Source of the DNA: Actinomycetota bacterium
GTDB taxonomy: Bacteria > Actinomycetota > Acidimicrobiia > Acidimicrobiales > Ilumatobacteraceae
DNA length: 34,822 bases
Direction: 5' to 3'
Assembly (NCBI GenBank): GCA_016213625.1
Contig: JACQZZ010000054.1
Coordinates: 1 to 34,822 of the forward strand
Shown: positions 1 to 10,600 of the stretch, piece by piece
Layout of the letters: every line of letters begins with the position of its first letter
How positions within the stretch are numbered: position 1 is the stretch's first letter
Made by a program: the position numbers and the translations under genes
Notes under the pieces: model-generated
Told to the model about the DNA's origin: nothing
Database searches by the model: none
What the model saw: the letters and a program-made list of their open reading frames with translations, nothing else

Positions 1-498
1 CCGCTCGATCATGTGCCCCGGGGGCGGGCCGAGCGCGTTCACCAGCAGCCGAGGCTGATGGGCCAGCGCGATCTCCAGCAACGGGTCGGCCTGGGCCGCG
101 GAGAATGGCGCGGCGGTGCCGCTGAGGTCGCCACCGTTGCGACTGTTGGCACCGCGCTCGTCGTCGGGCAGCGGGGGAACGTCGTACTTCTCCATCAGGC
201 GGGCGACGAACTGGCGGTGCTCGTCGGGAATGAGCCCGACGATGTCGGCCATGGTGAGGCCGCCGTTGTCGCTGCCCGCGTACTTGGCCGGCACGATGAG
301 GTCGACGCCGTACGGGCGGCCGCCCACCTCGTCCTCGATCCACTTCAGGTCGATCTCGAGCTGCTCGGGCGTGTGGGCAACGGCGCCGAGCACGCCCATG
401 CCACCGGCCTTGGTGACGGCGGCCACGACGTCGCGGCAATGGGTGAAGGCGAGGATGGGCACGTCGATGCCGAACATCTCGGTGATGGCGGTCTTCAT
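1..498 (-). CDS. Nitronate monooxygenase family protein (C-terminus outside window)
   Basis: The frame is open from an ATG at 498 to the left edge (166 residues), so the C-terminal half is missing. The N-terminus begins MKTAITEMFGIDVPILAF and continues with VTKAGGMGVLGA, the start and first FMN-phosphate-binding loop typical of the 2-nitropropane dioxygenase/nitronate monooxygenase TIM-barrel family. These enzymes are FMN-dependent cytoplasmic oxidases of alkyl nitronates, although many members have other or unknown substrates. The catalytic histidine region lies beyond the window and cannot be checked. The gene is followed upstream (25 bp away, same strand) by an aminotransferase and may be co-transcribed with it. 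Family assignment is good; the substrate is unknown. Confidence 0.8.
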   Translation of the reverse strand, partial: MKTAITEMFGIDVPILAFTHCRDVVAAVTKAGGMGVLGAVAHTPEQLEIDLKWIEDEVGGRPYGVDLIVPAKYAGSDNGGLTMADIVGLIPDEHRQFVARLMEKYDVPPLPDDERGANSRNGGDLSGTAAPFSAAQADPLLEIALAHQPRLLVNALGPPPGHMIER

Positions 499-523
499 GC
501 CGCCGATCGTAGGACCGAGTGCG

Positions 524-1717
524 TCAGCGGCTGGAGTCGAACGTTCCGAGTGCGCGGGAGAGCCGCGACACCGCCTCGACCAGCTGCTCGGGTGCCAGCG
601 TGGAGTACGACAGCCGAGCCTTCGAGTCGGGCCTCTGGTCGATGGTGAACGCGTTGCCGGGCACGAACGCGACGCCCTGCTCCACCGCGTGTTGCAACAG
701 CACCTTGGTGTCGGGCACCTCGTCGAACTCCGTCCACAGGAACATGCCGCCCTCGGGACGGTGGAAGCGGATGCGCGGACCGATCTGGGTGTCGAGCGCG
801 TCGGCCAGCGCGGTGCACCGCTCGCGGTACATCGGCACGATGCGTGCCTTCTGCTCATCGAGCCAACCCGGCTGGGCGACGACGTTGGCGAGCAGCAACT
901 GGGCAAACGTGGAGGTGTGCAGATCGGCCGCCTGCTTGGCGCGAGCGACCCACGCCATCACCTCGGGCGGGCCGACCATCCAGCCGACTCGGAACCCGGG
1001 CGCGACGATCTTGGAGAAGGTGCTGAGGTGCACGACGCGCTCGCTCATCGAGGCGACTGGCGGCAATGGCGTGCCGGCGAAGCGGATGGCGCCGTAGGGG
1101 TCGTCCTCCACCACCAGCACGTCGTACTCGTCGGCGAGGCGCGCGAGCAGTTGGCGCCGCTCGAGCGACATCGTGGCGCCGGACGGGTTGTGGAAGTTCG
1201 GCACCACGTAGACGAGCTTCGGACGCAGTCCCTGGGCGAGCCGGTCGGCGAGGAGCTCCACGCACATGCCGTGCTCGTCGCCGGGGATCACCTCGAAGCG
1301 CGGCTGGAAGAGCTCGAGCGCCTGCACCGCACCGAGGTAGGCGGGTGATTCGCTGACCACCACGTCCTCCGGATCGATGAGCACCTTCGCGAGCAGGTCG
1401 AGGGCCTGCTGCGAGCCATGGGTGACGATGATCTCGCCGTCGACCGCGACCTCCCGGCCGAACTCGGCCGAGTGGTGGTCCGCGATCCAGCGCCGCAGAT
1501 CCACCACGCCGTCGGTGGCCGAGTACTGCACCACGCGGGGGCCGTACTCGCCCAGCAGTCGGTCGGCCTCGCGGCGGAGGTCGGGGAGCGGGAAGCTGTC
1601 GGGGGTGGGCAACCCGCCGGCGAGCGACAGCATGTCGCTCATCTCGGTGACCTTCAGCAGGTCGCGGATGGCCGACGAACGGAGTCCTGCGGTGCGGGCG
1701 GCGAAGTGGAACGACAT
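524..1717 (-). CDS. PLP-dependent aminotransferase, class I/II (2-aminoadipate/MocR-like aminotransferase domain)
   Basis: A 397-residue fold-type I aminotransferase, the usual length of the stand-alone family. Visible PLP features are the GSQQALDL phosphate-binding loop near residue 101, HNPSG with Asn177, VEDDPY with Asp206 and Tyr208, and STFSK with the Schiff-base Lys236, followed by the arginine in GFRVGW. The opening MSFHFAARTAGLRSSAIRDLL resembles LysN/2-aminoadipate aminotransferases and the catalytic part of MocR regulators, but no helix-turn-helix is fused here. The frame is open 16 codons further upstream; 1717 was chosen because homology-like sequence begins there. Substrate is probably an aromatic, branched or 2-aminoadipate-type amino acid, but this is inferred only from family. 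It diverges from the Rrf2 gene across 113 bp. Confidence 0.87.
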   Translation of the reverse strand: MSFHFAARTAGLRSSAIRDLLKVTEMSDMLSLAGGLPTPDSFPLPDLRREADRLLGEYGPRVVQYSATDGVVDLRRWIADHHSAEFGREVAVDGEIIVTHGSQQALDLLAKVLIDPEDVVVSESPAYLGAVQALELFQPRFEVIPGDEHGMCVELLADRLAQGLRPKLVYVVPNFHNPSGATMSLERRQLLARLADEYDVLVVEDDPYGAIRFAGTPLPPVASMSERVVHLSTFSKIVAPGFRVGWMVGPPEVMAWVARAKQAADLHTSTFAQLLLANVVAQPGWLDEQKARIVPMYRERCTALADALDTQIGPRIRFHRPEGGMFLWTEFDEVPDTKVLLQHAVEQGVAFVPGNAFTIDQRPDSKARLSYSTLAPEQLVEAVSRLSRALGTFDSSR

Positions 1718-1830
1718 CGGGCGGCAACCGTAGTGGCCGGCGCGGGCACGAGCATGGTGCTGCAAGTACCACGGTGGCAGCGCGTCGATGACGAAGGTCT
1801 CTGGTGCGGTCGGGGTGAATCCATGAGTCT

Positions 1831-2247
1831 GTGACTGTGCAACTCGACATCACTCGCCGCGCCGATCTCGCCGTGCGGGCGATGACGGTGCTCACCGCGT
1901 CACCCGAGCGATGGAAGGCGCCCGCGCTCGCCGCGGAGTTGGGCACCACCGTCGGGTTCGTGCCGCAGGTGATGGGGCCCCTGGTGAAGGCCGGTTGGGT
2001 GCGTTCCGACCCCGGCCCGACCGGGGGGTACGCCGCGCAGGTGGCCGCCGCCGATGTGTCGGTGCTGCAGGTGATCGAAGCGGTCGATGGCCCGACCGAC
2101 GCAGGCCGGTGTGTGGTGGAGCACCGCGCCTGCACGTCCGGCACACCATGCACGTTGCACGTCGCGTGGGGTGCCGCTCGCGCCGAACTGACCCGCGCGC
2201 TGGCGGCCACTTCGGTGGCCGAGGCGGCGAAGGGCCGGCATCGATGA
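1831..2247 (+). CDS. Rrf2 family transcriptional regulator, possibly NsrR-like Fe-S sensor
   Basis: This 138-residue protein has the Rrf2 winged-helix layout: ITRRADLAVRAMTVLTA at the N-terminus, the HTH around residues 30-52, the GPTGGY wing near 62-67, and an effector segment GRCVVEHRACTSGTPC with Cys94, Cys101 and Cys107. Three closely spaced cysteines at this place hold an iron-sulfur cluster in IscR and NsrR; the first spacing here is six residues, one more than the common C-x5-C. Because the gene overlaps a YwiC-like gene (ATGA) and is followed by a RIC di-iron repair gene, a nitric-oxide or Fe-S-damage sensor is the best inference. The start is GTG at 1831; no clear Shine-Dalgarno sequence or operator was found upstream. 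Confidence 0.85.
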   Translation: MTVQLDITRRADLAVRAMTVLTASPERWKAPALAAELGTTVGFVPQVMGPLVKAGWVRSDPGPTGGYAAQVAAADVSVLQVIEAVDGPTDAGRCVVEHRACTSGTPCTLHVAWGAARAELTRALAATSVAEAAKGRHR

Positions 2248-3017
2248 CTCGCTGGCAATCGGTGGTGGTGCCGGCCGAGCACGGCGGATGGGGGCTGACG
2301 CTCGAGCCCGTGCTGCTGGGTCTGGTCATCGCCCCGTCGTGGGCGGGGCTGTGCATCGGCCTCGCCGCGCTGCTCACGTTCCTGCTGCGGACCCCGCTGA
2401 AGCTGGCACTCGTCGACGTCCGACGCGATCGCTGGCTCGCTCGATCCGCGCTGGCGTTGCGCGTGGCCGTGGGTGAGGCGCTCGCCGTCCTGGCATTGAC
2501 GGTCACCGCACTGATGCTGGCCGGATGGTCGTGGCTGGTGCCCGTCGCGGTCGCGATGCCCCTCGTGGCCGTGGAGTCGTGGTACGACGTGCGCAGCCGC
2601 GGCCGCCGACTCGTGCCCGAGTTGTGCGGTGCGGTCGGCATGGCGTCGGTGGTGGCCGCGGTGGTGCTGGCGGGTGGCGAGTCCGGGCGTCTGGCGGTGG
2701 GGGCGTGGCTCGTGCTGGCGGGGCGTTCGGTGGGCGCTGTGCCGTTCGTGCGCGTCCAGATCACGCGGCTCCGCCGCGGCACTGCGGTGCGTTGGCACAG
2801 CCATGTCGCGCAGGTCGCCGCCCTCGCGCTCGGCGCAGTGGCGGTGGTGTCGGATCACCGGTTCGTCGCCGGCCTCGCGGGCCTCGCGGTGTTGGCGGCG
2901 CTGCAGACCGCGTGGGTCCACCGGCCACCGACCGCGGCGAAGGTGTTGGGGCTGCGCCAGATGGCGCTCGGATTCGGGCTGGTGGCGGTCACCGCCGCCG
3001 GCGTACTCGCGGGTTGA
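2244..3017 (+). CDS. YwiC-like integral membrane protein
   Basis: A 257-residue, very hydrophobic protein with about seven predicted membrane spans. The N-terminal VVPAEHGGWGLTLEPVLLG is the characteristic opening of the YwiC-like family, whose Bacillus member lies close to nitrate-respiration genes. No biochemical function is established for the family. The ATG overlaps the TGA of the upstream Rrf2 gene (ATGA), so the two are translationally coupled. The RIC gene follows after 20 bp. Context suggests a role in nitrogen-oxide or Fe-S stress, but this is inference. A charged loop RVQITRLRRGTAVRWHSH lies around residues 170-187. Confidence 0.8.
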   Translation: MTRWQSVVVPAEHGGWGLTLEPVLLGLVIAPSWAGLCIGLAALLTFLLRTPLKLALVDVRRDRWLARSALALRVAVGEALAVLALTVTALMLAGWSWLVPVAVAMPLVAVESWYDVRSRGRRLVPELCGAVGMASVVAAVVLAGGESGRLAVGAWLVLAGRSVGAVPFVRVQITRLRRGTAVRWHSHVAQVAALALGAVAVVSDHRFVAGLAGLAVLAALQTAWVHRPPTAAKVLGLRQMALGFGLVAVTAAGVLAG

Positions 3018-3037
3018 CCGCGGAAGGGAACGTGCAA

Positions 3038-3751
3038 GTGAATGACCAGGTGATCGTCATCGAACCATCCATCACGCTCGGCGCACTGGTCACCGAGCAC
3101 CCCGAGTTGGCCCGCGAGCTGGAACGGCGCGGCTTCGACTACTGCTGCGGTGGTCGGGCGTCCCTGGGCGAGGCATGCGCCGCGCTGGGACTCCCGTTCG
3201 ACACGGTGGCGGAACAGCTCCGGGCCGCCTGCGAGTCCGCACCGGCGCCCGATTGGGCATCGATGGCTGCCGCCGAGTTGGTGGACCACCTCGTGGCCAC
3301 CCATCACCGGTACCTCTGGGACGAACTGCCGCGTCTGGGAGCGCTCGTCCAGAAGGTGCACGCCGCGCACGGCAGCCGGCACCCGGAACTGGCCCGTGTC
3401 GCCACGTTGTACGACGCACTCAGGGCCGACCTCGAACCGCATCTGCTGAAGGAGGAGCGCGTCCTCTTCCCGATGATTCACGACATCGCCAGTGCCGGCC
3501 ACGCCGTCGACTTCCACTGCGGCAGCCTCCGCAACCCGATCTCGGTGATGCTCGCCGAACACGACCGCGTCGGTGAGCTGTTGGCGGAACTGCGCGACGC
3601 CACGGAGCAGTACACGGTGCCCGCCGACGGATGCGCCTCGTACACGGCCTGCTTCGCCGCGTTGGAGGATCTGGAGACGGACACGCACCTGCACGTGCAC
3701 AAGGAGAACAACCTCCTCTTCCCGATGGTGGTGGCGCTCGAGGCCGAATAG
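3038..3751 (+). CDS. ric: Iron-sulfur cluster repair di-iron protein (RIC/ScdA/YtfE)
   Basis: A 237-residue protein with the two RIC parts. The N-terminal ScdA-type domain carries the DYCCGG motif (Cys36, Cys37). The C-terminal hemerythrin-like four-helix bundle contains DHLVATHHRYLWDEL, HLLKEERVLFPMI, LAEHDRVGELL and HLHVHKENNLLFPM, which supply the His/Glu ligands of a di-iron site. RIC proteins repair clusters damaged by nitric oxide or peroxide and are commonly under NsrR control, matching the Rrf2 gene two genes upstream. GTG at 3038 was chosen because GGAAGGG at 3022-3028 lies 9 nt before it; GTG at 3032 is too close to that site. The downstream methyltransferase begins 9 bp after the stop. 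Confidence 0.92.
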   Translation: MNDQVIVIEPSITLGALVTEHPELARELERRGFDYCCGGRASLGEACAALGLPFDTVAEQLRAACESAPAPDWASMAAAELVDHLVATHHRYLWDELPRLGALVQKVHAAHGSRHPELARVATLYDALRADLEPHLLKEERVLFPMIHDIASAGHAVDFHCGSLRNPISVMLAEHDRVGELLAELRDATEQYTVPADGCASYTACFAALEDLETDTHLHVHKENNLLFPMVVALEAE

Positions 3752-3760
3752 CCTCGGCGC

Positions 3761-4663
3761 ATGGTTCCGTTGGCGTGTCCGGTGTGCCACGCCGACCTGT
3801 CGGTGGTGTCGGATGTCGCCCGGTGCTCGTCGTGCGCGCACGACTACCCCGTCGTCGACGGCACCGGACGGTTCTTGCCGCCCGACCGTGCGGCGGCGTT
3901 CGCGGCATTCCTGCACGACTACACCACCGTGCGCCTCGCCGAAGGCAGGGCCAGCGGGGATCCCGACGTCTTCAGGCGGTTGCCCGAACCGACGGCGGGT
4001 TCGCCGCTGGAAGCGCAGTGGCGGATGCGGGCCCGTACCTGGGCTGTCGTGCAGCGTCGGGTGCTCGGAGTGTCGTCGGGCCCCTTGCGAGTGCTCGACG
4101 TCGGTGCGGGAGTGGGCTGGTTGTCGAATCGTCTCACCGAACTCGGCCATGTGGCCGCCGCCATCGACCTGACCGTGGATCCCGACGACGGACTCGGCGC
4201 GTGCCGTCACTACTCCCGCGAGTTCGTGCGGCTGCAAGCGGAGATGGACGCGCTGCCCGTCGCGGACGCATCGGTCGACCTGGTGATCTTCAACGCCAGC
4301 CTCCACTACAGCACCGACCTCGAGCGCACGCTCGGCGAGGCGTTGCGGGTGCTCGCCCCTGGAGGGCGAGTCGTGGTGATGGACTCGCCGATCTATCGGC
4401 GTGCCGCCGATGGCGAGTCGATGATCGCCGAACGGCATGCCGACTTCGAGCGGCGGTTCGGGACGCGTTCCGACTCGGTGCCATCCATCGGCTTTCTCAC
4501 GCCGGAGATGCTGGCCACCGTCGCAGCGGCGCTCGGGTTGACGTGGTCGCGGCACCGGCCGTGGTACGGCTGGCGATGGGCGTGGAAGCCGTGGCGTGCG
4601 CGCCTTCGCCGCCGACGAGCCCCGAGCAGGTTCGAACTGCTCGTGGCCCGACGGGCGGCATGA
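3761..4663 (+). CDS. Class I SAM-dependent methyltransferase with N-terminal zinc ribbon
   Basis: This 300-residue protein starts with a Trm112-like zinc ribbon (Cys6, Cys9, Cys22, Cys25 in CPVC and CSSC pairs, followed by YPVVDGTGRFLP). A class I methyltransferase domain follows: motif I LRVLDVGAGVGWLSNRL near residue 110, an acidic residue ending the second strand (AAIDLTVD), DALPVADASVDLVIFNASLHY (motif IV region) and LAPGGRVVVMDSPIY. The C-terminus is basic. Such proteins modify small molecules, lipids or sugars, and the substrate here is not predictable. It starts 9 bp after the RIC gene and is probably co-transcribed, though a link to Fe-S repair is not established. It converges with the giant surface-protein gene, leaving only 9 bp between stops. 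Confidence 0.82.
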   Translation: MVPLACPVCHADLSVVSDVARCSSCAHDYPVVDGTGRFLPPDRAAAFAAFLHDYTTVRLAEGRASGDPDVFRRLPEPTAGSPLEAQWRMRARTWAVVQRRVLGVSSGPLRVLDVGAGVGWLSNRLTELGHVAAAIDLTVDPDDGLGACRHYSREFVRLQAEMDALPVADASVDLVIFNASLHYSTDLERTLGEALRVLAPGGRVVVMDSPIYRRAADGESMIAERHADFERRFGTRSDSVPSIGFLTPEMLATVAAALGLTWSRHRPWYGWRWAWKPWRARLRRRRAPSRFELLVARRAA

Positions 4664-4672
4664 GGACTGCGA

Positions 4673-7600
4673 TCAGGTCATCGTGAACAGCGCCGCGATG
4701 CCCGGCGCGGCAGGTGTGCCGCCAGCGGGCAGGTTCACGTTCTGCGCACCGTACGACGTCCAGGCGACCCAGCAGTTGCCCACGTTGGGCAGCGTGACCG
4801 TCGGCTTGGCCGGCCTCTGGAGCCCGACGTTGAACTGCCCGTTGGTGAGCTTGACGGCGGTGGTCTTGCCGGTGGTGCTGTTGGTCAGCGGCACGACGGT
4901 CTTTCCGGCGCAGCCGTTCGCGGGCAGCGGGACGGTGGAGCCGGGGAGCATCGGGCCGAACTTGGCGACGAAGTCGGCGTACTTGTAGATGTCGATCTTC
5001 ACGAACGTGGAGTTGGTCATGCGGGCGAGGGTGACGCTGTCGAACACCTCCCACTTGAACGGCACGTTGCGGCCACCGTTCACGCTGTTCACCACACCGC
5101 TCAACCCGTCGGCCGTGGGCAGCACGCCCATGTTCACCGGGGAGAAGAAGCCGTTGTAGTTGTACTGCACCACCACGATCACTCGGAACGAGCCCGTCGT
5201 GACGTTCCCCGAACCGTCGGTGGCCGTGCAGGTAACCGTGGTGGCTCCGTAGGCGAACTGCGTGCCGGAGGCCGGCGAACAGGTGAGGGTGGGGATCGAC
5301 ACGTCGTCGACGTCGACGGCCGTGACCGTGTAGTTGACGAGCGCACCGGCCGAGCTGGTGCCCTTCGCCTTCATGTCGGCGGTGGGCGGCGTGAGCACGG
5401 GCGGCGTGGTGTCGCGCACCGTGATGCTCAGCGTCACCGTGGTGTGATTGCCCGCGGCGTCGGTGGCGGTGCACGGCACCGAGTTGACGCCCAGCAGGAA
5501 CTTGCTGCCCGAACTGGGCGTGCACACCGAGGTGATGGACCCGCTCACCGTGTCGAGCGCGATCGGCGGCGTGAAGGGCACGAATGCCCCGCCGCGGGTG
5601 TTCGCCTCGTAGGTGATGGGCGCAGGAGTGGTCATCTGGGGCGCCGAGCTGTCGGTCACGGTGACGACGAAGGTCTGCGGCGCCGACGTGTTGGTGCCGT
5701 CGCTGGCGGTGCACGTGACCGTCGTGGAACCGAGCGGGAAGCCCGAGCCGGCGACGGGGCTGCACTGCGGTGCGACGGTTCCGGCGACCGCGTCGGTCGC
5801 GGTGGCGGTGTAGCCGACGATGGCGCCACCGGGGCCGGTGGCCTCGGCGGTGAAGTCGGCCGGCACGGTGAGCGCCGGAGCGGTGGTGTCGACGACCGTG
5901 ATGTCGAACGACGTGAGGTTGCTGTTGCCGGCCGTGTCCGCCGCGGTGCACAACACCGTGGTGGTGCCGATGGCGAAGGTGGTGCCCGACGCCGGCGTGC
6001 AGCTGACGTCCGGAGCGACGAGGTCGGTGTCGTCGGTGGCCGTGACCTGGAAGGTGGCCGTGGCACCTGCGGCGCTCGTGGCCTCGATGGGCGCCGAGGG
6101 GGCGATCACCGTGAACGTCGGCGGGATGGTGTCGTCGACCACCACGGTGAAGGCCAGGGTGAACTCGGCGTTCGCTCCCGAACCCGGCACGGTGACCCGG
6201 ATGTTGTACGTACCGGGGTCCTCGAAGGTGGGCAGTCGCTTTGTGAGCGCTGCGTCGTCGACGACGCCGGCCACCTCGGTGAGCGGACCGCCGTTGCTGC
6301 CCACCTGGAACGTGACCTGCTGGTACAGGGTGCCGCCGGCGACCACCGTGACGCGGTTGGCCGCGTTGTAGGTGGTGTCGTCGATCTTCGTGCCGTCGAT
6401 GATGACCGCAGTCTGCGACGCGACCGGCGACGGATTGCCGGCGACGTCGGTGGCGATGCCGTTGGCGAGGTGGTACGTGAAGCCGTCGACCGTCACGTCG
6501 GTGCTGGCCTGCAACTCGCAGCCGGCGGGTCCGGAGCCCCCAGGAACGTCGGTGGCGACGCACGTGGCAGCGGGCAGGTCGGTGCCGGCCGTGATGACCT
6601 CGATGGCCGCGGACTCCGGCGGGTTGGCGCCGTTGTCACGGTAGAGCGTGGCGGTGGGCAGGCCGATGTCCTTCTTCACCGTGATCGTCGGTGGCACGGC
6701 GGCACCGGCGGGCGGGATGAAGGTGATGTTGTTCGCTCCGTCGGGCACGTCGAACGGCGCCGTGTACGGGATGGGAGCGCTCGTCGGCGACAACCGGTAC
6801 GAGTACAGGTCGGTGGCCACTGCCGGCCGGCCGCCGATGTACAGGCTCACCTGCACCGCCGATGTGTACCAGCCGCCGAGGCCCTCTGTGCCGGCGGTGA
6901 CCACGGCGACCGCATTGGGCGAGGTGCCGTCGGCTTGGTAGCGCTCACCCTTGAAGGCGCTGTAGGCCACGTTGCCGGCGCCGTCGACGGCCTGCACGAT
7001 GTACTTGCCGCCGGTGTCGGCGGTGACCAGCGCGCCCACCCAGAGGCCGCTGGGCAGCTCCTGGTGCAACTCGACCGGGATCCAGTCGTGGGGCGTGTCG
7101 AACGCATCCGGTGTCGCGTCGTACTGGATGAGGACTCGCTGGGTACCGGTGGGTGCGCCCGTGTCGTGCACGCCGGCCGGGTCGGAGACCTTCACCCGGA
7201 ACAGGACGACGCCGTCGGCACCGTTCACCTGGGCGACGGCTGCCGAGCTCTGCTCGATGAGCGGGCGGGTGACGTCGCCGGCCCTGGCGGCGTCGGCGTA
7301 GTAGACGGTGAAGCCGGCCTCGTTCATCAGCAACTGGGTGCCCACGTCCTTGCCGGGGAGGGAGCTGTCGTCCGTGTCGCTGAACTGACCGGGGTAGACC
7401 ACCAGGCGCTGTTGGTTCGAGGTGCCGGAGATGGCTTGGAAGGCGGTGGGGAACACCACGGTCGCCGGCTGGATGGCCGGCTCGTCGACGGCCGAGTCGC
7501 TGATCGCGCGGGCGATCCGCGGAGTGACGCCGTCCTCGAGCGTGGTGTTGATGGACTCGATGATCGCCCCGCGGGCGCGGTACGTGCCGGACGGGTCGGT

Positions 7601-10600
7601 GACGTCGATGGAGGTGCGGGGCACCACGGGGTAGCCGTTGATGTCGAGCGTCTCGCCGTTGGCGCTCCAGGACGTGCGCCCGTTCACGGTGGTCTGCTGG
7701 AGGCCGAAGGACTGGCGGGGGACCGACGCCGCGGCCGGGAGCCCGTCGACGCCGGCGACGATCTCGAGCGAGTCGGCCACGAAGGGGGCAGCGTCGGTGG
7801 CGGTGCGCAACGTCGTGGACGGTGCGCCGGCGCCGAGGCGGAAGTTCGGGATGCCGTAGAACACGACCTGCTGGAGTGCCTTCTCGTCGTAGGAGCCGTA
7901 CACGCCCTGCGAGGCGAAGTAGTCCTGCTTGGCCAACATCAGCGCCTGGCCGGCGCTGGCCACCGACGGATCGGTGAGGCGCTGGGCGTAGAGCGCCATG
8001 AGGCGCTCGGTGAGGCCGACGGAGCCGACAGCGCCGTAACCGTAGCCGGTGTTGGCCACCCACACGGCGGAGCGCTGGCCGGCGAACGTCTGCGCCCAGT
8101 CGGCGCCGACGCCGGCCGTCTCGCCACGCAGCAGCGGGTACTTGGTGACATCGGCGTAGACGTCGGGCACCGACAGGCCGGAGTGGCAGCCGGCGCTGAA
8201 CAGCACCGATCCGTTCAGCACGTTGTCGGGGAACGCATCGACCTGAGTGGTGTCGAGGACGTCGTAGGTGCGGGTCGCGTCACCCACCGACGACAGCAGC
8301 TCGTACTGCGAGAAGTGCGCGTTCAGCGAGGCCATGTCGGGATCGTTGGCGAGCGCGACACGCACGGACTCGGCAGTGCCCGTGGGGGTCTGGCCAGGCT
8401 GGTCGATCTGGGTGGTGACGGCCTTGCCGGCGTCGTCGAGCGTGGTCGCGATCTGCTCTGCGCCGTCGGCGAGGAAGTCGTAGCCCATCACGTAGGCCGT
8501 GGACGGCGTGAGCTCACCGTTCGAAGTGAGGTACTGGGCGATCTGGCCGCGGATGTCCTCATCGCTCTCGACGAGACGCCCGACTGCGAGTGCCGGGATG
8601 TTGAAGCTGCGATCGAGCCACGGAATGGGGTCGAGCGTGCCGTACGGGTCGTCGGTGAGGAAGTACCGGTTGCCCTGCGAGTGCGAGATCGGGTTGTCGG
8701 TGCCCACCGAGTCGACGTTCTGGTCCTCGTTGAAGATCGAGGTGGTGTCGGGGTTGCGGTACAGGGGCAGCCGATCGTCGGCGCCCACGAGCACGACCGT
8801 GTCGAGCAGCGGCATCGCCGCGGTCGTGCCGGTGGCGAGTTGGCGCACCTTGGAGGCGATGGCCTGGACCGTGGCGTTGGCCACCGCGGGAGTGCAGTCG
8901 AGGCCCGCCGTCTGCGCGGCCGAGGTCCACGACTGGTCGGCGGCGGGCACCACCGGCAGCAGCCACGAGTGGGTGGAGCGGGCGAGGCCGTACAGCGTGG
9001 GCACGCCGACGTCGCCGTTGGCGCCCAGCAGCGTCGACGACGTGGCCGCCGCGTTGTAGACGATGAGGCCCGAGGGTGACGTGGGCTGGTCGAAGGTGAC
9101 CGGCAGCGGTTGACCGATGGTGCCGTGGAACGTGACGGTGGGGCAGGCGGCGATGCCCGACGGTGTGGCGATGACGCGGAGGGCGTAGTTGCCGGACGAG
9201 CCGTTGAACGCGCTCACCTGCACGAGGTAGCGACTGTCGCCAGTGGTGGTGGCCTCGGCAACCGCGGAGGTCTCGTCGGTACGGCCACGGTTGGCACCGA
9301 CGTCCTTGAGCACCTTGTACGCCGGGTCGGCCGGGTTGGTGGGCACGTCCTGCAGCGTCTCGGGCGGCAGGTCGGTGGCCCCGGTGCCGGAGTCGTCGAT
9401 GGGCTCGCCACTCACGCCCAGCGCGGTGGCCGTCTTGGTGATGGAGGTGCCGCTCATCGACGGGGCGAGCGTGGGCGACAACAGGGCGAGGTCGCTGTCG
9501 AGCGACGCGGTGAGCGAGCGCACTCGCACGGCCAGGGTGGAACCGGCCAGTTCGGTGGGCAGGCGGATCTCGAACGGATCGATCTCGCCGGCGGCCAGGG
9601 ACCCGAAGTAGATGGTGTCGGGCACGGCGGTCTGCGCGCCGACCCACGGGTCGGTGACGGTGACCGACGGCGTGGTGGCGCGGGTGACCTGCGAGCCGCT
9701 GGTGACGTCGACGGTGACCGGACCCGCACTGCCGAGTGCACGGGCGATCTGGCCGGGCTGTGCGCCGACGAGTCCCTTCGGTGCGGCACGGAGCTGGAGT
9801 TCGGTGAGGCCGGGTGCGAGGCCGGCGGGGCCGAACGTGAGGACCTGCGGCTCGGTGGTGCTGACGGCGGAGGGGGCGGTGCGGGTGCACACGCCGAACT
9901 GGCAGACGGTGGTGCCGGCGGCGGCGTCGTACACGAAACCGGCGGGCAGCGTGATGCGCACGGTGGAGCCACTGGGCGCAACGCTGAACCTGGTGGTGAT
10001 GGGCAGGCGCTCGCCGAGCGCGAAGCGGTCCAGTGACAGCGACTCGATGGGCAGGTCCTCCCACGGGAAATCCCTCGGCGTGATGAGCTCGACCAGGCAC
10101 TCGCCGAGGGTGACGACGGCCGAGCACACCATGGGTGCGTCACCGACACCGTCGCCGTCGGTGTCGTCGCGGACGCCGTCGCCGTCGTAGTCGCCCTTCA
10201 GCGCCAGCGCCAGCGGGTTGTTGGTGCCGGCGAGTGCGGCGGCGAGCGGGGCCATGAGGATGCGATCGGCCGGCACGATGGTGCCGGGTACGCCGTACAT
10301 GGCCAGCTCGAAGAGCGTGGCGTCGGGGCTGATGGAGGTGTCGGACGTGCCGATGAGGCACGTGCCGCCGGTGTACGGACTGGTGTCGGTGCACCACGTC
10401 AGTGGATCGCCGACGGCTGCTGCGGACAGCGCGTTGAGTGGCGTGTCGATGAGGAGCAGCGACAACAGGCTCACTCTCGAGAGCATCACACCGGTGGAGT
10501 CGAGGTCGAAGATGGAGGCGTCGGCCACGTACTGCAGGCCGCGAGGGTTCAGGAGTCCGTCGCCATCGGTGTCGGTGGCTGCCTGGAGCAGTTGCACGAC

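Noticed and set aside
5444..9079. 1211-codon plus-strand open frame opposite the giant surface-protein gene
   Set aside because: Its translation is Gly/Arg/Val/Asp-biased with no domain, as expected for an antisense shadow in GC-rich DNA; the minus strand has signal peptide, HYR and C25-like features.
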